Below are positions 36,340 to 49,100 of a stretch of 64,000 nt of DNA, piece by piece (within the stretch, counting starts at the first letter, position 1; each line of letters starts with the position of its first letter). The notes beneath the pieces are model-generated. The model did no database searches, was not told the DNA's origin, and worked only from the letters and a program-made list of their open reading frames with translations. The stretch lies in NCBI GenBank assembly GCA_025618425.1, contig CM046844.1, positions 12,360,080-12,424,079 on the forward strand, written 5' to 3'. The translations under genes were made by a program, and so were the position numbers. The DNA comes from Heliocidaris tuberculata (taxonomy: Eukaryota; Echinodermata; Echinoidea; Camarodonta; Echinometridae).

Positions 36340-36622
36340 TAAAGGGCCATAGATTCTCCAGAAAGAAAAAAATCCTACCGAGTAATAGAATTTGTAAAAT
36401 TGACATTTCAGTCAATATTTGTGTTGGAACAAATGGGAGAGTTGTCCGCAGCTACATCACAGTGACATCACCGATTCGGCCAATTTGATATTCCCATATG
36501 TATAATGATTACAAGTTTTTAAAAAATCCATAACTTTCATATTGCTTGTCTGATTTCATTCAAACTTTCACCAGTCTGCTTCTCTGGTTTTTCAGCGTTC
36601 TTTCAGAGCAACTGGCCATTAA
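36340..36622. repeat. Half of the TTAA fold-back family
   Basis: It carries GAGAGTTGTCCGCAGCTACA, CATCACAGTGACATCACCGA, TTCGGCCAATTTGATATTCC and TTTCATTCAAACTTTCACCA, all in the order of the right arm of 5038-5621. The mirrored left arm is absent. It ends at a TTAA that starts the next element. Confidence 0.65.
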
Positions 36623-36989
36623 AGGGTACCAATCACCAAAAATAATTTTGCTCTATATGTTAGAGGTTTCATGTTGTTATACTATATTCAAAATATGGGC
36701 TTCAAAAATTAATTCTATAAAGAGATATTGCAATTTCAATTACACTCTCTATAAGCGTAAAAGCGACTAGTGAGTAGATTACTGAACGCACCTGTATGCA
36801 CTCTCCAAGATAAAGGCTCGCGCGGAACCAAACTCGGAGTTTGGTTCCGCGCGAGCATTTTCATGTGATCCTTTATTTTGTTCATACTCATTAACTGTTG
36901 ACCTATAGAATACCAGACAAAGTTCTTTGAGGTTGATTTTATACTTTTCTAGCTGTACACAAATTATTTTTTCAGGTGATTGGTACACT
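36623..36989. mobile_element. TTAA-flanked MITE, TIR AGxGTACCAATCACC, full copy
   Basis: AGGGTACCAATCACC mirrors GGTGATTGGTACACT, with TTAA on both sides (36619-36622, 36990-36993). In the middle is a 41-bp hairpin, GCTCGCGCGGAACCAAACTC / GAGTTTGGTTCCGCGCGAGC with a 1-nt spacer (about 36816-36856). A second copy is at 57184-57458. Confidence 0.85.
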
Positions 36990-37222
36990 TTAAGGTTTGA
37001 TTTCCCTTTGAAGATAATCTTGATTGAAATAGTCTTGTGCCATTTACATATATAAGCAATAACTTATTCCTTTGTTAAACTTTCCATAATTTTTCTGGTG
37101 GCTTCTAACACTCATATACAGTATTTCCATCAGAAGCATGATATAATGTAGATTGTGATAATATTTTAGATTATACTTACCACTGTACCATTAATGCAGT
37201 TTCTTGATTACATTGTGAGCTT

Positions 37223-37382
37223 CAGGGTGCCGTTGCATAAAACTTGCTATTATAGTAACTTTGCTATTATAGTAACTTTTCATGGAATACTGGATTTTGA
37301 TTGGCTCTTGAGCAACGTTACCGTGGTAGTTACCATTGATGGCAAAGTTACTATAATAGTAAGTCTTTATGCAATGGCACCT
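37223..37382. mobile_element. MITE with TIR GGTGCCxTTGCATAAA
   Basis: CAGGGTGCCGTTGCATAAAA...ACTATTATAGTAACTTTG-type left sequence is mirrored by CAAAGTTACTATAATAGTAA...TTTATGCAATGGCACCTG. It directly abuts the next MITE, sharing CACCTGG at the junction. Confidence 0.75.
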
Positions 37383-37522
37383 GGGGAGCGTTTCATCAAG
37401 CGGTTTGTCAGTGATTTTTACTGGCAAATTTGCTCTCAGCCAATCAGATGCAAGGATTTCAGTAGCTTATAACAGTTGTCGGTAAAAATCACTGACAAAA
37501 CGCTTGATGAAACGCTCCCCAG
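37381..37522. mobile_element. Palindromic MITE, TIR CTGGGGAGCGTTTCATCAAG
   Basis: The left and right 20 bp are exact reverse complements. The inner block GCCAATCAGATGCAAGGATT...TTCAGTAGCTTATAACAGTT is also seen, shortened, in 6236-6350 and in 31170-31230. Confidence 0.8.
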
Positions 37523-38029
37523 GTCTCTTCTTTGGTGTTTTATTTCTTCTACATGTACATCTTTCCCCATACTTTCTTTTTTGTTTCTAGATGTTGATTT
37601 ATAATGAAAGTAACGCAAGTACGCAATCATTCCTTCCTCAAGTCTTTCTATCCCTCTCTTAATTTCTTGTTTGCTTTTATGGAATTTTATGTGTATATGA
37701 GCTCTATTCCCAGGGTTATTCAACTATTCACTCAACATCAAAATGTGCATGCACATGATTGTTCTGACATCCAGGTTAAAGGGGTACTTTTTCATTCCAT
37801 CTCTGGTTATTCTGCAACCGCAGTGATAGAACTGTGAAGATCTGGGAAACAGCCAAATTATTATTTCTTTTTGATAGATCAGCATTATCAAATGTTTGGC
37901 TATTCTTTAGGGAAGCTGATCTTTTTGCCTCTAAAATCATCTTGAAACAATAAATAAGGGGTGCTTGAATAACCTGCTTTAAACATTCATGTGCTACACG
38001 TTCTTTATACAACATGAACATGCTTGGGT

Positions 38030-38920
38030 CTATCCTATATGCATGTGCACCTTATATTTCACTGTATTTTTCTTCTCACAAGTGCAATTCTTATAACACT
38101 GGATGAAAATTTGTCAGCATGTAGAAGATTCATCCACAAGAAATACTCTTGGGCAACTTCAATATACCTAATAATGTCTGATATATAATAAATAAGATAT
38201 AGCAGTTATTGTGTATCAAATATAATTGAACAATAACAAATAGAACAAAGGAAATATAATAGAGTAGTTCTTTTATACAACAGAAATAGTTATATAGCTA
38301 ATATAATATAACAGTTTTTGTATAGTGCATTATACCCTTGAGAAAAGCTTAACACGCTATTGTACACAGTACGTGTACTACTTTTCATTTTGATCTATGT
38401 ATTTATGGATATATGCTCCCTAAAATCTTTCATTCTTTTGTTCTCTTGATATTTAGTTTTGTTCATTTATAATCTTTGTTTTCCACTTCATTCGTGGTAA
38501 GAGTATTACAGATTTTTTTTTTAAAAGTAGATCGGATTTGTATGATATACATGTCTATTCCATTTGATTGTCAATTTATACTCTGGAAAGTGTACTTATA
38601 TATATTACAGAATACTTTGTTGGTATTAAACTTTACTGTGAATCTACAGGTATTTAACAAGGATTTTAATGAATTATGTCAATTACACTTCATAATTTTG
38701 TTTGTAAGTTTAATTAATAGTCTGACACAGTTTAACAAACTATTGAAACAACAGAGAGAGAGAGAGAGAGATTGAGAGATTTTTTTTTTTTTTTTTTGGG
38801 GGGGGGGGTTGCAAGAGGGAGGGGGCAACAAAGTGGTTATCCAAATGAGAGAAGAGAAAAGGTAAACTACATGTACATGTACTTTCACATTGTATATTTC
38901 AAATAATTATCTATTATTCA
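38030..38920. other. Gene-free stretch with (GA)n and poly-T/G
   Basis: No exon was recognised. (GAGA)n lies at about 38751-38770, followed by a poly-T run and a poly-G run at about 38780-38808. Confidence 0.5.
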
Positions 38921-38921
38921 T

Positions 38922-39090
38922 GGGCCACGGAACGAGGGGGGGCTGGGGGGACTGCAGCCCCCCCACTTTTTTGAGTAGACACGTTAAAAAAAATCTTGGA
39001 AGAAAAGGCTCGAAAATTTTCATTAATGAGTGAAATCAGATCAGCCCCCCCCCCCCCCCCCCCCATTTTCAAAAACGCTCCGCGGCCCGT
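38922..39090. mobile_element. Short MITE with poly-G/poly-C arms
   Basis: GGGCCACGGAACGAGGGGGG at the left is mirrored by a poly-C run and ACGCTCCGCGGCCC at the right. The arms pair imperfectly over about 30 bp. Non-coding. Confidence 0.5.
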
Positions 39091-39101
39091 TATTTGTGCT
39101 G

Positions 39102-39517
39102 TTAACCCTTTCAGGACAGGAATTATTTAAGGGCTAAATTGATCACATTTTGTTCTTCAAATTGGCAACAATAATATTTTTCTTTTAGTGCTACATCGTT
39201 CTAATAAGGTGTAATGTCTTTGAAAACAATATACATGGTCAGAAATTTGTTGAATAGTTTAAAGAAATTGCCAATTTTTATGAAAAACAATGATTTTAAA
39301 CCTCTCAATGTGTTGCCAATTTAAGGATCTCAAAGCCTATTCTTGTTTTTAAAATTCCTGGCATCAAACGGAATATGGTCATGCAATAAAAATGGACATA
39401 GTTTGTGCTGAAAATTTTGCTCTTTCTACTCGTGCATCTGGTATATTTTTTAGAGCTCTGGATCAAAAGTTATTGAGCCAAACCACAAAATGTGGTCAAT
39501 TGTCTTGAAAGGGTTAA
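39102..39517. repeat. TTAACCC...GGGTTAA dispersed repeat, copy 3
   Basis: It is collinear with 6814-7250, with termini TTAACCCTTTCAGGACAGGA and GTCTTGAAAGGGTTAA, about 500 bp upstream of the FTSJ1 start codon. Confidence 0.7.
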
Positions 39518-40020
39518 AGTACTCTAAGAATTTGAAAACTTATCGCCTATTTTTTACTTGAATTTAACAGCAGGCTTAAATTAAGTGAAATGACATGCTT
39601 TTCTTATTTCCATTGAGGAAGGATATAACCAAAATCGATCACCTAATTGTGTGAGTTTCTATGTAACTGTTACATGTACTACATGCTGTCATTCTGGGAT
39701 GTTTGCCCGAGCTCATAGTCATATCAAACTTTTCCACATGTATTTCATCATGTCTGGAAATTATTTTCAAATAAGAAATCAGTGAGGAATATTTGGTGAT
39801 TGATACCTCCTACAAAGATGGGCCTGCAGACTTACATTTTCTACAAAGTCTTTGCCCTCTCTCCTGTGTTTTTTTTAATGATAAGCAATAAATGTTCAGT
39901 CTATATTATTCTAGTCAGCATTTTATTGCAATTTTCTCTTTGAAATTTTTGGAAGCCACCGTACATTTGGGAAGTCCGTCGTAATTCAGTCAAGAATTTC
40001 ACGATAAATGTTGCTGTAAA

Positions 40021-40141
40021 ATGGGGCGTTCTTCTAAAGATAAACGTGATATTTATTATCGTCTTGCTAAGGAAGAAGGATGGAGAGCCCGTAGTGCATT
40101 CAAGTTATTGCAGATAAACGATGAATACGATATATTTCAAG
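40021..40141 (+). CDS. FTSJ1: FTSJ1 exon 1, with GC donor
   Basis: It encodes residues 1-40 ([10 protein letters not shown]...NDEYDIFQ) plus one base and contains catalytic K28 (SAFK). The only junction that restores the family sequence FQGVT joins 40141 to 42929. That makes the donor AAG|GCAAGT, a GC-AG intron with otherwise perfect donor consensus. The intron is 2,787 bp. Confidence 0.9.
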
Positions 40142-43100
40142 GCAAGTAATGAGTGCATGTGTACTAATTTGCGCCGTGTCCTGTGCACTGAGCTGACTGT
40201 CATGACTGTCAGTGTCAGTGTGATACATATGATGGGGAGCCCTATGTCTGCGCACCTAAGGTTAAGATTTGACCTAAAATTTAACAAGAATTTCTTTAAT
40301 ATTTCACTAATGCTTAATTTTATATTATTCCTGATATTCTAAAGAACAAGTGTGCCAAAAAATCTCATCAAAAATTAGAGCAAGAACTTCCATTTTCACA
40401 AGAAACGGCAGCTGTGTCATTTTGACATTGAAAAAACAATGGTGCCATGTTTGCGCACATTCATTTTACACGCAGTTTGGGAGTTTGGACGAGAAAGACA
40501 ACATTATTAGGCCTGTGCATACAATGTCTGAAATAAGACCTTTTTCAATATTTTGACTCGTTTTTTAAATGAAAATCTATCGATATAAAAAAGATGAAAA
40601 GTTCCTGTTCGTTGCCTGTTTTGTTTCATTAGAAGCGCGCAGTTATGAGCTGAGTGTCATGAGTGTGCACAGACAAGGGCGCTGCGCAGAGGATGCGGGC
40701 TAACTCGGCACTAGGGCGAACTCGGACTTGGCGGAAAATCGCCGCGGAGTGAGCCCAGAGAGTTAAAGTGATCGCAAACACGTGTGTTGAATTCCGCATT
40801 TAATTACACATTTCAAAACACTTAAATTCAAATTATTTGATATCAGTGTGTAAAATGATCAGCAAAGAAGCACTCACACTTATGCGGGGTTATTGAAAAT
40901 AACCTCGCAGTCTGTACCTTCATACCATGAGCAATTGCCTCCCATAGCAAGTGTGTGATATCTTGCCCATATGTGTGCTGGAGAGGAGCAAGAGCCAAGA
41001 TCACCAACCAAAAACAGCCTGAAAATTTCACTTGATCAAGATGATAAAGATCCTGTCGAGGGATCTGGCATGAAATTAGATATTCTATCATTTTACAATG
41101 TAGTAGGAAGTATTTGCTAAAAATTTTGCCGATTATATTGGTGTTTTAACCTCTTCAACTTAGAGGTCGTGACAGGCCAAAATTGACACAGCCCCATATA
41201 GTGATGGTCCCGTGAGTGGCAAAGAAGTAATGTTGACAATTTCAAGAAGTAAAATTATGCAAAACATGAAATTTAAGGCTAAAAAATGGTACAGTGCGTA
41301 GCGTGGACTTCAACTCGCGAAACATAGTCACCGCGCAGTGCCGAGTTCGCCCTAGTGCTGAGTTAGCCCGACCCCTGCGCAGACTTGGGCACTCTAACCT
41401 GGGTCGGGCTAACTCGGCACTAGGGCGAACTCGGCACTGTGGCGCGGGGTGACTATGTTTTAAGAGTTGAAGTCCACGCCATGCACCGTACACTTTTTTA
41501 GCCTTAAATTTCATGTTTTGCATAATTTTACTTCTTGAAATTGTCAACATTACTTCTTTGCTAATCATTTTACACATTGATATCAAATAATTTGAATTTA
41601 AGTGTTTTGAAATGTGTAATTAAATGCCAAATTCAACACACGTGTTTGCGATCACTTTAACTCTCTGGGCTCACTCCGCGGCGATTTTCCGCCAAGGCCG
41701 AGTTCGCCCTAGTGCCGAGTTAGCCCGCATCCCTCTAACCATACTGTGACCGTGAGTGAATGTGACTCTTGAGTGTGAGTGTCCGGCTAGTGCCTAACCT
41801 GGGTAGTGACGTATGGTAGTGGACCCTATTACTGAACACTTTTTACAAAATCAACTAGTGCTGGTATCGACACGCCTGATGTCGCCACTATGGCGACAAA
41901 AGTACTGGTTTTGGACTTTGCCGACATGTCGACACGCACGCTCCGATGGAGACATAAAATGGGTCTTTTTTACATGTACCTCGCCGTGGCGTCGTGCGCG
42001 CGTACGTGATTTGTTTCACATACGCATTAGCAGCGCGTGCGCGCGACACGATCGCTGCGTATCTAGCTGCGACGACCGGTATACATTACGTACATGTACA
42101 TGCCTAGATATGCGACACTAGCTGACTCGCACCGCATGACTTTCATTAATGCTTGATAAATTGGATCATACAAAACAAATTTTGGGGCAAATAGTTGACA
42201 GTGTGCATAGATTGAGAACTGTAAGTGAGTATGACTGCGAGTGTGAGCCCGTGAGGACATAGTGCATGTATTCCATGTAAAGCTCTTGTGAATTTGTGTC
42301 GGGTAACTCTGGTTTAATAGTGTACGGTCACTACGGGAGCGACCCGAGTTTAGACTTGTTTGACTTATGTCCAGATGTCGACACATGTCGACATCGGCGT
42401 TAATTTTATTGCGACATGGCGACATAGATTTTCCATGCCGATACCAGCACTAAAATCAACCATAGCAAATAAAATATGTCCTACTACAGAAAAAGAAGTT
42501 GAATGAATTTGAAAAAGACAACGTAGATTTAATACGATATTCCCTTCCGAGCGAACCCCTTCCCAACAACCCATCAACCCCTTCCCATCAACTCACTGTC
42601 ACAGGATTTTCATATCTAGACGTTATAACATGTTAAGACACGACAGCTACGAGCAAACCGCGCACCCATTCGACCGGGCGTCTTCAGCACTGTATGCCGA
42701 AGACGTCCGGTCAGAATGTTAGCTTAAAATAGATCTATCTAGATCTACTGTCAATAGACCTCGATCTATTCATGCCTGAACACCATGATAATAAAAAGTG
42801 GACAAAAATAACATTCTTAAATATTATGAGCAACTCTCAAAATCCTGATTTTACCTTATGTTGATTCAGAGTTATGAGCAAAATTCACATTTTCATATTG
42901 ATTGATAATCCCTGCACATTTTTTGCAGGTGTTACAAAGGTTGTTGACCTCTGTGCTGCCCCAGGGAGCTGGAGCCAGGTGCTAAGCCGGAAACTTCGGT
43001 AAGCTCTTAACATGTAAACCAGATGTCGTGAGGAAGAGATGTAGTGAAGGAATATTGCCAACCCAAAGTTTGATGTTCTATTATTATACCATTAACCTGC

Positions 43101-46100
43101 TTGCAAAAGCATTTTGAATTGTCCCGTATACTTGATTAATGCTGGAATGCATTTAATGTCTTTTTATCTTGAGACAAAAGTCATTGAGCCAAACCATAAA
43201 ATTTTGGTGCAAAATATGGGATATGAGACTTTCTCATCAACTTGTTCTTAATCATTCTTTTATAATCAGAGACAGCATAAGTTCGTATCTTTTGCTAATG
43301 CTTTTTAATTTTTTCTTTATTTGAATGAGCAGGAAAGAAGATGGTTCATATGAAGGAACAAAGATTGTAGCCGTAGACCTACAGGCCATGGCCCCCCTTC
43401 CTGGTGTCATTCAGATACAGGGAGATATCACTAAGGTAAGATACAGTCAAACCTCTCTTCATGGCCACTTCTGCTTAAAGGGCAATCCAAGCTTTGTAAT
43501 AATTTCATTTGCGTCGTAGCAAAAAAATCAGAGAAGCAGACTGGCGAAAATTTGAACTTAAATTTGAATTCAAAGGGCTGCGAGCGCGAGCGGAGTCTAG
43601 CTCTCTTGCGACCAAATATGGAAAATAACGTACCGTATATGTGCTGTATGTGTTTTGCCTTCGCGTGCGAAATAAAGTTCATGCTGCTTGCATTCGTATG
43701 TATACTGAAGAACTGTGGACCGTGCCGCTGGTGGGTGGCCGTTCTGCCGGTGGGTGGCCGTTCAAGCAAGATAAGAAGCGGAATACAAGTGAATAGATCA
43801 GGTAAACTAGTTTCAGCTTTTTTCAGCTCTTTTTTTGAAACCCCACTCACAGGCCTGCTTCATACTAATCGGCTTTTCGCAAAGGTTGGATTACCCTTTA
43901 GAGACCACCTGTCTGTAGGGAGTGGTCACAAACCTGTCATAGTGACCACCTCTATATAAAGGTCTCCTGTCAATAGTGGTCAACTGGTCACACAATTATT
44001 GTCTCTCTCCAGGAAGAAAGGTGACTTGTTCAACCTGTCTAGAAAGGACGCTTATCCTGTTTACATAACACAGGTTTCACTGAGCATGCATTGTACAGTT
44101 TTGTAGGGTACTCCTTCAGTCTATAATGTATAAAATCATTTCAGGTCATTTCAGGCTTCACTGTGTCATATTTTTCCCTGTTTATGTGGCAGTGGACATG
44201 ATTTTTTTTTTTTACAAGTAAATGATAGCTCAATGTCAAAGTTCTCTTTTAACACACCAAACTCTTGTTTGCCCTGCTTGGAAATTTCTCATTTGTTTTT
44301 TTCCAACATTTCACAAGGATTTATTACATTGTTATCCCTATTTACATGTATGTGGCAGTGGATGTGATTTTTTTTTTTACAAGTAAATGATTGCTCAATG
44401 TCAACGTTCTCTTTTAACACACCAAACTCTGTTTGCCCTGCTCAGAAATTTCTCATTTGTTTCTTTTTCCAACATTTCATATTAAGGATTTATTACATTG
44501 CTAGTACATTGTAAATGCACATCAGTGAACAATGGACTGTCACATAAAGAAAGAACTAGTTTATATATACGTGTAGTTCTGGTTTTACATATTGCCTGAA
44601 CTTCACTTTCAATACAGGGCTCATTAACAATTTATAGGTATAATGTTACTGTAGTAATCGAATGCATGCAAGAACAAAACAATATTTACACTCCATAACT
44701 CACCATGCGTTTACCATATGGTTACCATATTGTCTTTGGCTGTGGTTAAATCAATTACAGATGCTTTCAGCAGAATACCAACTGACTACTTTAAAAACTC
44801 ACTCTCATTATAAATATTCAAGGTTACCTTTAACCATTTACTTTTAAAACCATTTCATGCATGTGGCGAGTATAAGGATTTGCTGGAAAACTCCCTTTTT
44901 CTTCCACCGTCACTCAGGAATCAACTGCCAATGAAATCGTGTCTCATTTCGAAGGAGAAAAGGCTGACTTGGTCGTGTGTGATGGTGCCCCCGATGGTAA
45001 GATGTGAATATTACTATCTACATTCAATATTCAGATGGTATGAGTCAATAAAAAGGAAACCCAGATTCAGCCTTGAAGGCTTGAATATCGTTGCAATCAG
45101 TACATATAAATTTTATCTAAAATACTGACAGTGTAGCCGAGCATGTTTTTTAAAATTTAATACCCGGATGAAGAAAATCCTACCATGGACAGCTGAACAG
45201 TAACATTTTTACTGATTCATGACAAATTTGCCTCTGCCCAAGTTTTGAGTGAAATGGATGGTCAACCCACAGTTGGCTGAATGGTCTCCATTCCAGTTGA
45301 ATGCACTCACAAATAATGAAAGTAACTCCTGAACACCACTCAACTCAAACCTGGGCAAAGGCAATTTTGACATGCTTTTTAAAATTTTCCAGTGCTCAGT
45401 CATTCATGATCAGTTTTTGGTGAACAGCCTATCAAATGAAAGAAGATATTACCAACCACCATACCATTATATTACATTACAGCGAATTTGCTTAGTATTT
45501 AAGATATTAGGGCTTGAATATGGGTTTCCTTTGAACAGTGTACAGGCTTCTCGCCAGAAAATTGTTTATCACTGGTACAAACTGAAAGAAATATGGCTTT
45601 GTGGCATGGGGGTGGGGGGGGGGGGATTTGAAAGGACCAAAGCAATTTTGTAATTTGAAAGAATGCATAATATGTTTATTGGTCTAAAATGAGTGAAATG
45701 TGGCCTTACAGCTTTCTAGGAATGTAGTTTGGGAGGACCAAAAGAGGTTGAAAGTATGCACTGAGATTGCCCTTGTCCTTACACTCAGGGTGGAATTTTA
45801 CCTTGACATTTCTCACTCTAAATTTAATAAGAACCCTTTGTCTATATCTAGAGTATTTGCAGCATCCAATGTACCATGAGACTTTCTTAACCATGGCAAA
45901 AGCTGATTATTGTAATAATCGTTATTATTCTGTACTTATTCCATCTTTCATATTCAGCTGTTGTACGTGTATCGAGAGATCCTGTATATCATCATTCATT
46001 TTTTCTTATGTGTCTTCAGTTCTTAATTTCTGTATTTATTTATTCAAACATATTCATTCAGCAGAACATGATCAGTTATTTGACTGTTTTACATTTTGGT

Positions 46101-49100
46101 CCTGGGGGGTGTTTCACAAAGAGTTAAGTTTGACTTGCGTAAGTGCCAATGCGCATACGGTATTAAACGCGTAATCTCATTGGTAGGTTATCCAATAGCG
46201 CGCGTCCCCTGAGCATGATCTGACCAATGTGGTGATGTGTCATATACCACACGCAACTAGGAATTTAAGTGCGACTTTAAGTCGAACTTAACTCTTTGTG
46301 AAACACCCTCCTGGTATTTAAAAACATGAACAACATCGACATCAGAAGTGTTGAAAATAGGTACATTCACATTGATGAGATGCTATATTTGGAAATAGAG
46401 AAGATGTAGACTGAAATAAGTAAACACTTGTCCATATTAAACCAAATATTCTAAAACTAGATGAAAAAGTGCTATAATTTCATCATTACCCTTCTTGTTC
46501 ATTACAGTTACAGGCCTTCATGACATAGATGAATATATACAAGCCCAGCTTTTACTAGCAGTAAGTAACCCTATTGTATGCAGTGTAAATAAAATGTCTG
46601 TTCTGTAATTTGTAGCATACGTACATGTATGTGGATTTTCATGACGACTTATTTTCCTAGTTAATACTACTAAGGTCTACTTTACCACATGCAGAATATC
46701 ATGTTATCTTATACCATAATGCTTTCCTTTTTCTTTTCTAGTTTTATGATTGTTTCACAGTAGATTAGTTCAGTTTATTTATTATATTCATTTGTAAAGT
46801 GCATAGAGACACCCCTGTATAATGCGCTATAAAAGCGTAATATATTAATATTATTGTTATCAAATATTACATGCTGTCATTGAATTTACCATCACTACAC
46901 AGGGCTATGTGAAGGTCATTCTGACTAGGGAACTCTAAGTCTGATCTCGCCCTTAAAGTGACGGATCACTGCAAATTAGAATGTTCTTCAATTGAATATT
47001 CACAATGATATTAATAATAATTCTCAATTTATATAGTGCATGATAAGTAGTAACCAAGTCTCTGTGCTGTTTACAAGATAATTTGTACATATATTATAAT
47101 GAAAAAAAACAACACTGTTGGAAGAAATGTTAAAGTCTTTCAAGCATTCTTAAATTATGGGAAAAAGATTACTAATGAAATATTACAGTAAATTGTCTTG
47201 AAGCAAAATATTTGTATTTACTGGGAAATAGCATTATGTGTAACTTAACAATATTTTATGATTTCTTCACAGGCTCTCAACATCACTACCCATGTCCTCA
47301 AACCAGAAGGCACATTTGTTGCTAAGGTAAACCTATGTGTGTTTATATTGAATGGTTTGGGATTGTTTATGTTTATTTTAAGGAATATGTGTCCAATAAT
47401 ATCAATAAATGTTGCTTGTGGCAAGAGATATTGTTCAAATTATGAACGGTGCATGCAATTTTTAATCACATACATGTAGTTCAAAGTAATGAAATTGCAG
47501 GAACTGTAAGTCTGTATTTAAAATGATGATATTTTGACAGTGGCATGAATTTACATGCATGGTCAGGTTAAGAAAAATAGGAAATAAAGGACCAATCTTT
47601 GCGGACTGTGCCTAGAGCACCTAAATTCGGAATAACATTCCCAGTCTCATCAATCAGTGTCTTGAAGACAAAATTTTCCATTATTCCATTTTATTGTTAC
47701 AAAATAAGAATAATGGGAGAATACATCAAAATCAATATCAATCGAAACACTTAAATGTAGAGTGACAGTTGTTTGAGAAGATGATAGGATCACTAAACAT
47801 GTCTTTGGACAGATCACCTTTGATGATGATGATATCAAAAGCATTCAAGCGCTTCAAATTATGATAAGATTTGCTTTATAGTTTGAAGAATTAGGTTGTT
47901 CTGACTGCTTTAAAAGCCGTTATATGTGTTACCATTGCAATGCTACAGATCTTCCGAGGAAAGGATGTAACCCTGTTATACTCTCAACTCAAGATCTTCT
48001 TTCCTCAAGTCACCATTGCCAAGCCAAGAAGTAGCAGAAACTCAAGCATAGGTAGGCTATTCCTCAATAGCAGGATTAGTATTTTTCTCAGATGTCAAGT
48101 GTAATAGTGTTGGTCAGAGTTATAGATTTGTGGGAAAATATGATATCTTGATGTATCTAGTTGGTCTAAAATGAAATCTGTTTTCTTTAGGTAGCCTTGG
48201 AATTTTTTTTGTGTAAGAGTACCAACATATTGGGATCTGTCTGGCCAGACATATCTGTTTTGTGCACTTCAGGTACCCCTTCGGGGATTGCCAAATTTTC
48301 TTTATTCTGAGATTTATGTTTGAAAAATGCAAGCTAAGCTTTGAATGTCGAATAGAAATTTTTTATCTGGGGTATATTGATTGTAAAGTGGTAGACCTAT
48401 AACAGATGTATTACAACTGACAAATAACAAAAAATAGCACTACACTTGTGATTTCTTGAAAACTTAAAGTTCAAAGTGTACTTTTGATTGAATTCTACCC
48501 TTGTGTGTGTATAAAAAAATTTTGTCTCTATGCTTAGACTAATTTGCGTCATCTGTATCGTTTATTGTACACAATGTTGTGCTTTTATTCTGATGTTATA
48601 TGTGAAGGTATTATCAAATTGAGTGCAATCCTTCCATTGTTTGTTTTTCATTGCAGAGGCATTTGTTGTATGTCAGCGATATGCCCCTCCTGTTGGCTAT
48701 GTACCAAACATGTCCAACCCCTTATTGGATCAAAAGTATGGTAAGTTCACTCTTCTATTGGTGAGGAGAGGGGAGGGGAGGGGAGGGGAGGGAGGGGTGT
48801 GTGTGTGTGTGTGTGGGGGGGGGGGGGGGGTCAGTTCGCTTAAGTTGTGTCCATTAGCATGTCTTTTGATGGAGTCCTCCTGATGAAGATAAATATTTGC
48901 TATGTTGGGCAAGTGTCAATTAAGCTTACTGGTCATTAGAGGAACTTCCATTTAAGAAGTGTGCATGGAATTTGACTGAAGTGGTAGATTGGTCTATTTT
49001 CATTCACTTAATGAGCGATATCCTTGAATTCACAGATACTGACTTCAATAATCTGGAGGGTCCTAACCGTGTGATTGTGCCGTTTCTTGCTTGTGGTGAT

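Noticed and set aside
40843..41091. 82-codon minus-strand frame as a possible host exon
   Set aside because: It straddles the boundary of the nested 348-bp insertion (40871), is not shared with the uninterrupted copy B, and has no recognisable domain.
42600..42790. CGACCGGGCGTCTTCAGCAC / CGAAGACGTCCGGTC inverted pair as a regulatory hairpin
   Set aside because: The pairing is short and imperfect, lies in intron 1 without conservation evidence, and is more likely another repeat remnant.
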